Shown here: one piece after another, positions 20,037 to 26,766 of the stretch | How the letters are laid out: the number at the start of each line of letters is the position of its first letter | How positions within the stretch are numbered: position 1 is the stretch's first letter | From: Streptomyces noursei ATCC 11455 | GTDB taxonomy: Bacteria > Actinomycetota > Actinomycetes > Streptomycetales > Streptomycetaceae | Direction: 5' to 3' | DNA length: 64,000 bases | Assembly: GCF_001704275.1 (NCBI RefSeq) | Contig: NZ_CP011533.1 | Location: 8,308,001-8,372,000, forward strand | Program-made: the position numbers and the translations under genes | Notes under the pieces: generated by a model | Seen by the model: only the letters and a program-made list of their open reading frames with translations | Databases searched by the model: none | Told to the model about the DNA's origin: nothing

Positions 20037-22355
20037 GTGACAGCGAAGCCCGCAGCCGCGGCAGCACGGGCCACCGTGTACGGCTACCCCCGCCAGGGCC
20101 GGCACCGGGAACTGAAGAAGGCCGTCGAGGGCTATTGGAAGGGCAAGGTCACCGCCGACGCCCTGACGGAGACCGCCCGCACCCTGCGCCGTGCCCACTG
20201 GCGGCGACTGGCCGACGCCGGCATCCACGAGGTGCCCACCGGTGACTTCTCGTACTACGACCATGTGCTGGACACCAGCGTCATGGTCGGTGCCGTCCCG
20301 GACCGCCACCGCGCCGCCGTCGCGGCCGACGCCCTCGACGGCTACTTCGCGATGGCGCGCGGCACGCAGGACGTCGCGCCGCTGGAGATGACCAAGTGGT
20401 TCGACACCAACTACCACTATCTCGTGCCGGAGTTGGGCCCCGACACCGTCTTCGCCGCCGACTCCGCAAAGCAGGTGGCCGAGTTCGAGGAGGCCCTCGC
20501 GCTCGGGCTGACGGCCCGGCCGGTGCTGGTCGGCCCGGTCACCTACCTCCTGCTGTCGAAGCCCGCCCCAGGCGTGGCCGCCGACTTCGAGCCGCTGACC
20601 CTCCTCGACCGGCTGCTGCCGGTCTACGCGCAGGTCCTCGCCGACCTGCGGGCGGCGGGCGCGGAGTGGGTGCAGCTCGACGAGCCCGCCCTGGTGCAGG
20701 ACCGCACCCCGGCCGACCTGAACGCCGCCGCACGGGCCTACCGCGAACTGGGCACCCGTACCGACCGCCCGAAACTGCTGGTCGCGTCGTACTTCGACCG
20801 GCTCGGCGATGCCCTGCCCGTACTGGCCAAGGCTCCGGTGGACGGACTGGCGCTCGACTTCACCGACGCGGCCGCGGCCAACCTCGACGCGCTGGCGGCC
20901 GTCGGCGGACTGCCGGGCAAGCGCCTGGTGGCGGGCGTGGTCAACGGCCGCAACATCTGGATCAACGATCTGGAGAAGTCGCTGGCCACCCTCGGCACCC
21001 TGCTCGGCCTCGCCGACCGGGTCGATGTGGCGGCGTCCTGCTCCCTGCTGCACGTGCCGCTGGACGCCGCCCTGGAGCGGGACATCGACCCGCAGATCGC
21101 CCGTTGGCTGGCCTTCGCCAGGCAGAAGACCACGGAGCTGGTGACCCTGGCCCGCGGCCTGTCGCAGGGCACCGACACCATCGCCGCCGAACTCGCCGCG
21201 AACCGCGCCGACCTGGCCTCCCGAGCCAATTCGGTCCTCACCCACGACCCGGCCGTGCGGGCCCGCGTCGCGGCCGTCACCGAGGCCGACGTCCGGCGCT
21301 CCCAGGCATATGGCCAGCGGACCGTCGCCCAGCGCACCCACCTCGGCCTGCCGCTGCTGCCGACCACCACCATCGGATCCTTCCCCCAGACCGACGAACT
21401 GCGCGCCGCCCGCGCGGACCTGCGGGCCGGCCGGATCGACACCGCCGGTTACGAGGAGCGGATCAGGGCCGAGATCCAGGAGGTCGTCTCCTTCCAGGAG
21501 AAGGCCGGGCTGGACGTCCTGGTGCACGGCGAGCCCGAACGCAACGACATGGTCCAGTACTTCGCCGAGCAGCTCACCGGCTATCTCGCCACCCGGCACG
21601 GCTGGGTGCAGTCCTACGGCACCCGCTACGTCCGCCCGCCGGTGCTGGCCGGTGACATCTCCCGTCCCGAGCCCATGACGGTCCGTTGGACGACCTATGC
21701 CCAGTCACTGACCGAACGCCCCGTCAAGGGCATGCTCACCGGTCCCGTCACCATGCTCGCCTGGTCCTTCGTCCGCGACGACCAGCCACTGGCGCGGACC
21801 GCGCGCCAGGTCGCCCTGGCACTGCGCGACGAGGTCGCCGACCTGGAGGCGGCCGGCACATCGGTGATCCAGGTGGACGAGCCGGCGCTCCGCGAGACGC
21901 TGCCGCTGCGCGCCGCCGACCGCCCCGCGTACCTGGCGTGGGCCACCGATGCCTTCCGCCTGTCCACCAGCGGGGTGCGCCCGGACACCCAGATCCACAC
22001 CCACATGTGCTACGCCGAGTTCGGCGACATCGTGCAGGCCATCGACGACCTCGACGCGGACGTGATCAGCCTGGAGGCCACCCGGTCCCATATGCAGGTC
22101 GCCCGGGAGCTGGCCGCCCACGGCTACCCGCGCGAGGCCGGACCCGGCGTGTACGACATCCACTCCCCGCGCGTGCCGAGCCCGGCGGAGGCGGCGGACC
22201 TGCTGCGCACCGGCCTGCGGGCCATCCCCGCCGAACGCCTGTGGGTCAACCCCGACTGCGGGCTCAAGACCCGTGACTGGCCCGAGGTGCGGGCCTCCCT
22301 GGAGAGCCTGGTGGCCGCGGCCCGCACGGTCCGTGCGGAGCTGCCGACCTCCTGA
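20037..22355 (+). CDS. metE: cobalamin-independent methionine synthase
   Basis: A 772-residue enzyme that transfers a methyl group from methyltetrahydropteroyl-triglutamate to homocysteine. Both barrel domains are present; the N-terminal one begins with GYPRQGRHRELKKAVEGYWKG. The C-terminal zinc site is visible as HTHMCYAEF and the later cysteine in VNPDCGLKTR. The GTG start follows GAAGGAG. Regulation is through the cobalamin riboswitch just upstream, so expression should rise when B12 is scarce. A strong terminator follows. Confidence 0.97.
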   Translation: MTAKPAAAAARATVYGYPRQGRHRELKKAVEGYWKGKVTADALTETARTLRRAHWRRLADAGIHEVPTGDFSYYDHVLDTSVMVGAVPDRHRAAVAADALDGYFAMARGTQDVAPLEMTKWFDTNYHYLVPELGPDTVFAADSAKQVAEFEEALALGLTARPVLVGPVTYLLLSKPAPGVAADFEPLTLLDRLLPVYAQVLADLRAAGAEWVQLDEPALVQDRTPADLNAAARAYRELGTRTDRPKLLVASYFDRLGDALPVLAKAPVDGLALDFTDAAAANLDALAAVGGLPGKRLVAGVVNGRNIWINDLEKSLATLGTLLGLADRVDVAASCSLLHVPLDAALERDIDPQIARWLAFARQKTTELVTLARGLSQGTDTIAAELAANRADLASRANSVLTHDPAVRARVAAVTEADVRRSQAYGQRTVAQRTHLGLPLLPTTTIGSFPQTDELRAARADLRAGRIDTAGYEERIRAEIQEVVSFQEKAGLDVLVHGEPERNDMVQYFAEQLTGYLATRHGWVQSYGTRYVRPPVLAGDISRPEPMTVRWTTYAQSLTERPVKGMLTGPVTMLAWSFVRDDQPLARTARQVALALRDEVADLEAAGTSVIQVDEPALRETLPLRAADRPAYLAWATDAFRLSTSGVRPDTQIHTHMCYAEFGDIVQAIDDLDADVISLEATRSHMQVARELAAHGYPREAGPGVYDIHSPRVPSPAEAADLLRTGLRAIPAERLWVNPDCGLKTRDWPEVRASLESLVAAARTVRAELPTS

Positions 22356-22369
22356 CACCGGGACCGCTT

Positions 22370-22404
22370 GGTCGGGGAGGGGAGTCGTGCGCCCCTCCCC
22401 GACC
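22370..22404. terminator. terminator between metE and GNAT gene
   Basis: Perfect 13-base arms (22370-22382 and 22392-22404) flank a 9-base loop between convergent stop codons at 22355 and 22428. Confidence 0.85.
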
Positions 22405-22427
22405 CCCTCCCCACCCTCGGCACCTGG

Positions 22428-22892
22428 TCACCGCCCGGGCCAGCGCAGGGTCATGTCGGGCAGGTTCTCCATGTTGCGGTCGCCGTCGCTGGTGTCGAGC
22501 ACATGGAAGCCATGGCGTGCGTAGAACGCGCGGGCCTGGGTGTTCTGCTGGAAGACGTGCAGTGACAGCCCGTCCGGACTGTGCCGTCTGACCTCGTCGA
22601 GCAGCAGGGTGCCGATGCCTCGGCGGCGCAACTCGGGCCGCAGATAGAGGTGTTCGAGCATGTCGCCTTCGAGGGCGGCGTAGCCGAGGATCTCCGTCCC
22701 CCGCACCGCCACCCACACCCGGCACGTCGTGAGGACGACCTGCTCGAACCATCGGGTCACCTGCTCGTGACCCCGTTTCTGCGCCGGCAGGTACGGCATC
22801 GCCGCCGCGCGGGAGGCCATGTGGATGTGGGCGATCGCCGCCGCGTCCGCCGTCGCCGCGAGGCGGATCTCCGTTTCCTCGTCATCACTCAC
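22428..22892 (-). CDS. GNAT-family N-acetyltransferase
   Basis: A 154-residue single-domain GNAT. The acetyl-CoA pyrophosphate-binding loop reads LRPELRRRGIGTLLL near residues 93-107, preceded by a LEHLYL strand. The late NTQARAFYARHGF segment is typical of the family. The acceptor is unknown. It is monocistronic, with a terminator shared with metE downstream. Confidence 0.88.
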   Translation of the reverse strand: MSDDEETEIRLAATADAAAIAHIHMASRAAAMPYLPAQKRGHEQVTRWFEQVVLTTCRVWVAVRGTEILGYAALEGDMLEHLYLRPELRRRGIGTLLLDEVRRHSPDGLSLHVFQQNTQARAFYARHGFHVLDTSDGDRNMENLPDMTLRWPGR

Positions 22893-22996
22893 GGCGGGAA
22901 CCTACCGGGTCCGCCACGGCGCGATCGAGCGAAATACCGCCCAGGCCCCGCCGGTCACCTCCTGCCCGCGCACTCCGCCGTCAGGCGCGCGACGGT

Positions 22997-23026
22997 TTGA
23001 CTCTCACATCCGTGTGAGGCTTTAAC
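22997..23026 (+). promoter_or_regulatory. promoter with inverted-repeat operator for the SDR at 23083
   Basis: A -35-like TTGACT (22997-23002) and a -10-like TTTAAC (23021-23026) are 18 bases apart. The spacer carries the inverted repeat CTCACA-TCCG-TGTGAG (23003-23018). The overlap suggests repression by a dimeric regulator. No matching regulator gene is adjacent. Confidence 0.5.
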
Positions 23027-23082
23027 GTCCCGATCACCAGCGCGCGCAGCAGCGCCCGCAACGTGAGAGGGAGCCATCCGCC

Positions 23083-23880
23083 ATGACGCAGCACCGCCAC
23101 CACCGCCCGCTCGACGGCAAGATCGCCCTGGTCACCGGAGGCAGCCGGGGCATCGGGCGGGCCATCGCCGAACGCCTCGGCCGCGACGGGGCCGTGGTCG
23201 CCGTGGCCTACGCCCGCGACGCGGCTGCGGCGGACGACGTGGTAGCGCGCATCCGCGAGGACGGTGGCCGGGCGGTCGCGCTGCACGCCCCGTTGGGCCA
23301 CCACGGCGACGCCGCCGACCTCTGGTCGGCCTTCGACGAACGGATCACGGAACACGCTCCCGGGACCCAGGCGCGGCCCGCGGTCGACATCATCGTCAAC
23401 AACGCGGGCATCGGGATGCTGGCGGCCCTCCCCGCGCTGACCGAGGAGGACTTCGACAAGGTCTTCGCGGTCAACGTCCGTGCCCCGTTCTTCGTCGTAC
23501 GGGAAGGGCTGAAGCGGCTGCGCGACGGCGGCCGGATCATCAACGTCTCCAGCGGCGCTGGCCGGCTGGCCATGCCCGAGGCCATCGCCTACGGCGCCAC
23601 CAAGGGCGCCCTGGACAACTTCACCCTCAACCTGGCCAAGGAACTGGGTCCCCGAGGCATCACCGCCAACGCGGTCGCGCCCGGGATCATCGACACCGAC
23701 GTCAACGCCGAGTGGCTGCGCGGCAATCCGGCCGCGGAGGCGGACGCCGCATCGCGGGCCGCGTTGGGCCGGGTCGGCCAGCCGGACGACGTGGCCGACA
23801 TCGTCGCGTTCCTCGCCTCGCACGACGCGCGCTGGGTCACCGGGAAGGTGATCGACGCCACCGGCGGCGCCAGGCTGTGA
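23083..23880 (+). CDS. SDR-family oxidoreductase
   Basis: A 265-residue classical SDR similar to 3-oxoacyl-ACP reductases. The cofactor motif TGGSRGIGRA is near residue 18, and NNAG, an INVSSGAGR serine and the YGATK catalytic motif follow. The ATG at 23083 follows a GAGAGGGAG ribosome site. It has its own promoter with an operator-like repeat and a terminator, so it is a single-gene unit. The substrate is not predictable. Confidence 0.88.
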   Translation: MTQHRHHRPLDGKIALVTGGSRGIGRAIAERLGRDGAVVAVAYARDAAAADDVVARIREDGGRAVALHAPLGHHGDAADLWSAFDERITEHAPGTQARPAVDIIVNNAGIGMLAALPALTEEDFDKVFAVNVRAPFFVVREGLKRLRDGGRIINVSSGAGRLAMPEAIAYGATKGALDNFTLNLAKELGPRGITANAVAPGIIDTDVNAEWLRGNPAAEADAASRAALGRVGQPDDVADIVAFLASHDARWVTGKVIDATGGARL

Positions 23881-23890
23881 CGACGGACGA

Positions 23891-23924
23891 GGCCGGGTCC
23901 GCGCCGGACACCGCGGACCCGGCC
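23891..23924. terminator. terminator between SDR and hydrolase
   Basis: Perfect 13-base arms GGCCGGGTCCGCG (23891-23903) and CGCGGACCCGGCC (23912-23924) with an 8-base loop lie between convergent stops at 23880 and 23944. Confidence 0.85.
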
Positions 23925-23943
23925 ATGACCCATCGGACGGACC

Positions 23944-25386
23944 CTAGGGCCGCAACACCCCCCACCACACGGCCCACGGCACGAAGCCGATGGTGGCGAG
24001 GGCGGCCGGCGCGAGTCGGAGCAGGGCCGCCCTGCCCCGGGTGCGGTGCCTGCGCAGGACGGCGGCGACCGTGACACCCGCCGACACGAGCACGGCGATG
24101 GCGAGCGTCCGCACGGCCAGCCAGGCCAGCGGGCGCCCCCACAGGACGGGTGCCGCGGCCCCGTCGCCCGCCACGTACACCGCGAGCGGGCACAGCGTCG
24201 CGCCCACGACGGTGAGCAGGCCCAGTCCGGACAGCCAGCGCCCGGGGCGTACGGCCGGGCCCCGGCGCAGGACGGCGCTCAGGGGGTAGGCGGCGAAGCC
24301 GACGCACAGCAGGGCGGGGAGGAGCCATGCCCACCAGGTGCGGCCCGGGACGGGAGTGCTGGACATGGCCTGGGGCGGTGCGGGGGCGGTGCGGGACTCG
24401 GGCGGGTGGCCGGCCGCGACGGCCCGGATCCAGGAGGTCATGGTCCGGGCGTAGCCGGGCGGCAGCTCTCCCAGTGGCTTGCCGTGGAACAGGGGGCCGC
24501 CGATGCGGTCGAAGCCGTCCGTCGTCCGGTGTCCGTTGTGCGCGGCGCCGGGCACGAAGCCGATGACGACGTGCCTGTTGCCTGCCCGGTCGAGGGACTC
24601 CCGGAAGATCCGTGCGCTTTCCCCGGGCGGTATCTGGTTGTCGTAGACGCCCCACAGCGCCAGTACCGGGGTGTGGTGCAGACGGTTCAGCACCGGCCGG
24701 GGGTCGTGGTCGGCCGCGGGAAACAGGCCGGTGGAGTCCATGAGTTGGGCCGCCGGGCCGGCGACCACGCCGCGGAAGGAACCGCCGACGCCCCGGTGTT
24801 GCAGATGCATGCCGAGATTCCATGTCTCGGTGCGCAGCGGCGAGTAGCCGGACCCACCGAGCGTGATCAGGAAGGCGACGTCGGAGGAGCGGGCGGCGGC
24901 CAGCGGCGCCACCCAGCCGCCCTCGCTGAATCCCCAGAGCCCGACCAGGTGCGGATCGACGTCCCTGCGTTCGCGCAGCAGGCGTACTCCGGCCAGCGCG
25001 TCGTCCGCCAGCAGGTCGAAGTCGCGGTGGGTGGTGGAGTATCCGACCGTCCGCTTGTCGAAGACGAGCGTGGTGATGCCGGCGCGGGCGAAGACCTCGG
25101 CCTCCTGCCGGTACTCGTCCCGCGGGCCCGGACCCGAGCCGCCGATGAGCACGATGCCCGGGCTGGTGGTGGAGCGGGTGCCTGGACGGGTGCCTGGCGG
25201 GTCCGGGCGGGTCAGTACGGTGCCGTGGAGGACGAGGCCGCCACCGCCTCGGAAGGAGACGTCCTGGCGGACCGGGTCGCCGTCCTTGGTGTCCGCGTGG
25301 GCCCGCGGTGCGGCGAGCAGCACGGCGAGCGCCACCCAGGCCAGGGCCAGGCAGGTGCGTATGAGCGACTTGACGGTGAGCTGCAC
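23944..25386 (-). CDS. exported alpha/beta-hydrolase with C-terminal membrane domain
   Basis: 480 residues. A signal sequence or first membrane helix (SLIRTCLALAWVALAVLLAAPRAHA) is followed by an alpha/beta-hydrolase domain. It has an oxyanion LIGGSGPG segment, the nucleophile elbow GFSEGG, an acid in LWGVYDNQIPP and a late His in PGAAHNGH. After residue 340 there are about four membrane helices ending in a short tail. The GTG at 25386 was chosen for its GGAAGGAG site. It lies 40 bp downstream of the ArsR-type gene and is likely co-transcribed with it. It may be an esterase or peptidase acting outside the membrane; the substrate is unknown. Confidence 0.8.
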   Translation of the reverse strand: MQLTVKSLIRTCLALAWVALAVLLAAPRAHADTKDGDPVRQDVSFRGGGGLVLHGTVLTRPDPPGTRPGTRSTTSPGIVLIGGSGPGPRDEYRQEAEVFARAGITTLVFDKRTVGYSTTHRDFDLLADDALAGVRLLRERRDVDPHLVGLWGFSEGGWVAPLAAARSSDVAFLITLGGSGYSPLRTETWNLGMHLQHRGVGGSFRGVVAGPAAQLMDSTGLFPAADHDPRPVLNRLHHTPVLALWGVYDNQIPPGESARIFRESLDRAGNRHVVIGFVPGAAHNGHRTTDGFDRIGGPLFHGKPLGELPPGYARTMTSWIRAVAAGHPPESRTAPAPPQAMSSTPVPGRTWWAWLLPALLCVGFAAYPLSAVLRRGPAVRPGRWLSGLGLLTVVGATLCPLAVYVAGDGAAAPVLWGRPLAWLAVRTLAIAVLVSAGVTVAAVLRRHRTRGRAALLRLAPAALATIGFVPWAVWWGVLRP

Positions 25387-25426
25387 GGCGGTGCGGCTCC
25401 TTCCCTGAAGACGCGTTGCGAAGTGT

Positions 25427-25990
25427 TCAGTTGATCTCGGGAAAGCCGAGCAGGCGGACGAGCACGGCGCGCGCGTCGGGTGCGGCCTCGCCCTCGGGCG
25501 GGGAGTAGCGGTGGACGAGGGCGATGTACTCCTCGAAGAACGCGCGGAGTTGGTCGCGGTCGAGCCGCAGCGTGGCCCGGGAGAACAGCGCCGCGTCGGC
25601 CCACGGCCCGAGCGCGTCGCGTGTCTGTGCGAACTGCTGTGCCTGTTCGATGAGTTCGGCGAGGTTGAGCCGATGCATCTCCGTGAGGGCCTCGCGCATC
25701 TCGGGTGTCTGCCGGCTGTACGGCGGATACCGCCGGTCGCCCGGCACCGCGCGCCACCACCGCTCCCGCCCCTTGGCCAGCTCGGGAACCTCCTCGACGA
25801 AGCCGTGCCTGGCCATCTGCCTGAGGTGGTAGCTGACCAGGCCGGTGCTCTCGCCGAGTTGCCTAGCGAGCCCGGCCGAGTTGCCCGGCCCCTTGCGCAG
25901 GCACTGCTCGATCTTCTGGCGGATCGGATGCGCCAGGACGCGGAGCGCCTCGACGTCGGTGATCTCCTGCGCGGGCGGTTGCTCTGCCAT
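25427..25990 (-). CDS. ArsR-type winged-helix transcriptional regulator
   Basis: 187 residues. The N-terminal winged helix (about 12-80) contains LAHPIRQKIEQCL and the recognition-helix region STGLVSYHLRQMARHGFVEE. The C-terminal part is helical, with no visible metal-binding cysteine pair, so a metal sensor is unlikely. The promoter overlaps a perfect inverted repeat and appears to give a leaderless message starting at the ATG. The regulator probably represses itself and the downstream membrane hydrolase. Confidence 0.85.
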   Translation of the reverse strand: MAEQPPAQEITDVEALRVLAHPIRQKIEQCLRKGPGNSAGLARQLGESTGLVSYHLRQMARHGFVEEVPELAKGRERWWRAVPGDRRYPPYSRQTPEMREALTEMHRLNLAELIEQAQQFAQTRDALGPWADAALFSRATLRLDRDQLRAFFEEYIALVHRYSPPEGEAAPDARAVLVRLLGFPEIN

Positions 25991-25996
25991 GGGAGC

Positions 25997-26025
25997 AGGC
26001 TAGGAGTTGCAAAGCGGCTTTGCAA
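25997..26025 (-). promoter_or_regulatory. leaderless promoter with ArsR-type operator
   Basis: On the minus strand TTGCAA (26025-26020) and TAGCCT (26002-25997) are 17 bases apart, and the ATG lies 6 bases after the -10. The inverted repeat TTGCAAAG-CGG-CTTTGCAA (26007-26025) covers the -35 and spacer. A third half-site, TTTTGCAA, lies at 26031-26038. This fits autoregulation. Confidence 0.65.
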
Positions 26026-26103
26026 GGGAGTTTTGCAACTCGGGTGGCAGGGTGTCATCCGGCTGCTGGTGCGGGGCGCTGCGGCCCCGGCGGCCGCCCT
26101 GTG

Positions 26104-26211
26104 CGGGTGGAGCGGGCCCTGGCCGACGAGTTCACCGACGAGGAGAGGGAGACGCTGGTCGGCCTGCTCGGCCGGTGCACCGCCCTGCTCGATTCCATGC
26201 GGCCCGCCTGA
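26104..26211 (+). pseudogene. C-terminal fragment of a MarR-like regulator
   Basis: About 35 residues (VERALADEFTDEERETLVGL and onward to DSMRPA) resemble the final helices of MarR-family regulators. No winged-helix part or plausible start lies upstream; that side is the ArsR promoter. The remaining piece is too short to fold as the family does, so it is a relic. Confidence 0.5.
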
Positions 26212-26218
26212 GGCGCGC

Positions 26219-26758
26219 TCAGGCCACGCCGAAGTCGTCGCCCTCCTGGTCCGGCGTCATGGGCGGGCAGTCGTGGAACGCGGAGGAGACGGCCTTGTTC
26301 AGCACCGGGTCAGCGAGCGGAGGCTCGTCGTAGCCCTCGGTGGTGACGAAGACGAACCCGGTCCGGATCCCGTCCACCTCGGTCTCCACGGTGCACTGCC
26401 AGGGCAGGTCCTGCTCGCGTCGCCAGTCGCACCCCACGGCGTCCAGCGCGGCGGTGAACCGCGAGTACGTCACCTCCGACGGATGGCTGACCATCGCGTG
26501 CGTCCGGGCGTCGGGGACTTCGATCTCCTCGTGCCACACCGTGACGATGACCTGGACCACCAGCCGGCACCGACAGACGACCAACTGCAGGTTGCCGTAG
26601 CCGAACCAGCGCGGCCAGTGGGACGTGTCGTACACGGGGTCGCCGACGAACGGCTGCCCCAGCGCCGCCACCAACTCGGGCAGCGCGGCACCGCAACCGA
26701 TCGGCCCGATCCTGGCCGTCCGAGCGAACTCCGCCAGTATTCGGGTCGAAGCAGTCAT
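26219..26758 (-). CDS. hypothetical protein, unknown family
   Basis: 179 residues with no motif I can assign. The N-terminal half has a PVYDTSHWPRWFGYGNLQL segment and beta-rich stretches with CRCRLVVQVIVTVWHEEIEVP; the end is acidic. No signal peptide or membrane helix is seen. It follows the large BTAD regulator on the same strand with only 8 bases between stop and start, so the two are probably one transcript. Codon use is normal for the window. It could be a binding or immunity-type protein, but I have no evidence for that. Confidence 0.7.
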   Translation of the reverse strand: MTASTRILAEFARTARIGPIGCGAALPELVAALGQPFVGDPVYDTSHWPRWFGYGNLQLVVCRCRLVVQVIVTVWHEEIEVPDARTHAMVSHPSEVTYSRFTAALDAVGCDWRREQDLPWQCTVETEVDGIRTGFVFVTTEGYDEPPLADPVLNKAVSSAFHDCPPMTPDQEGDDFGVA

Positions 26759-26766
26759 AGTGCGGA

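Noticed and set aside
26020..26211. Short open frame read as a complete small gene
   Set aside because: Only its last 35 residues look coding and resemble a MarR tail; the first part overlaps the ArsR operator.
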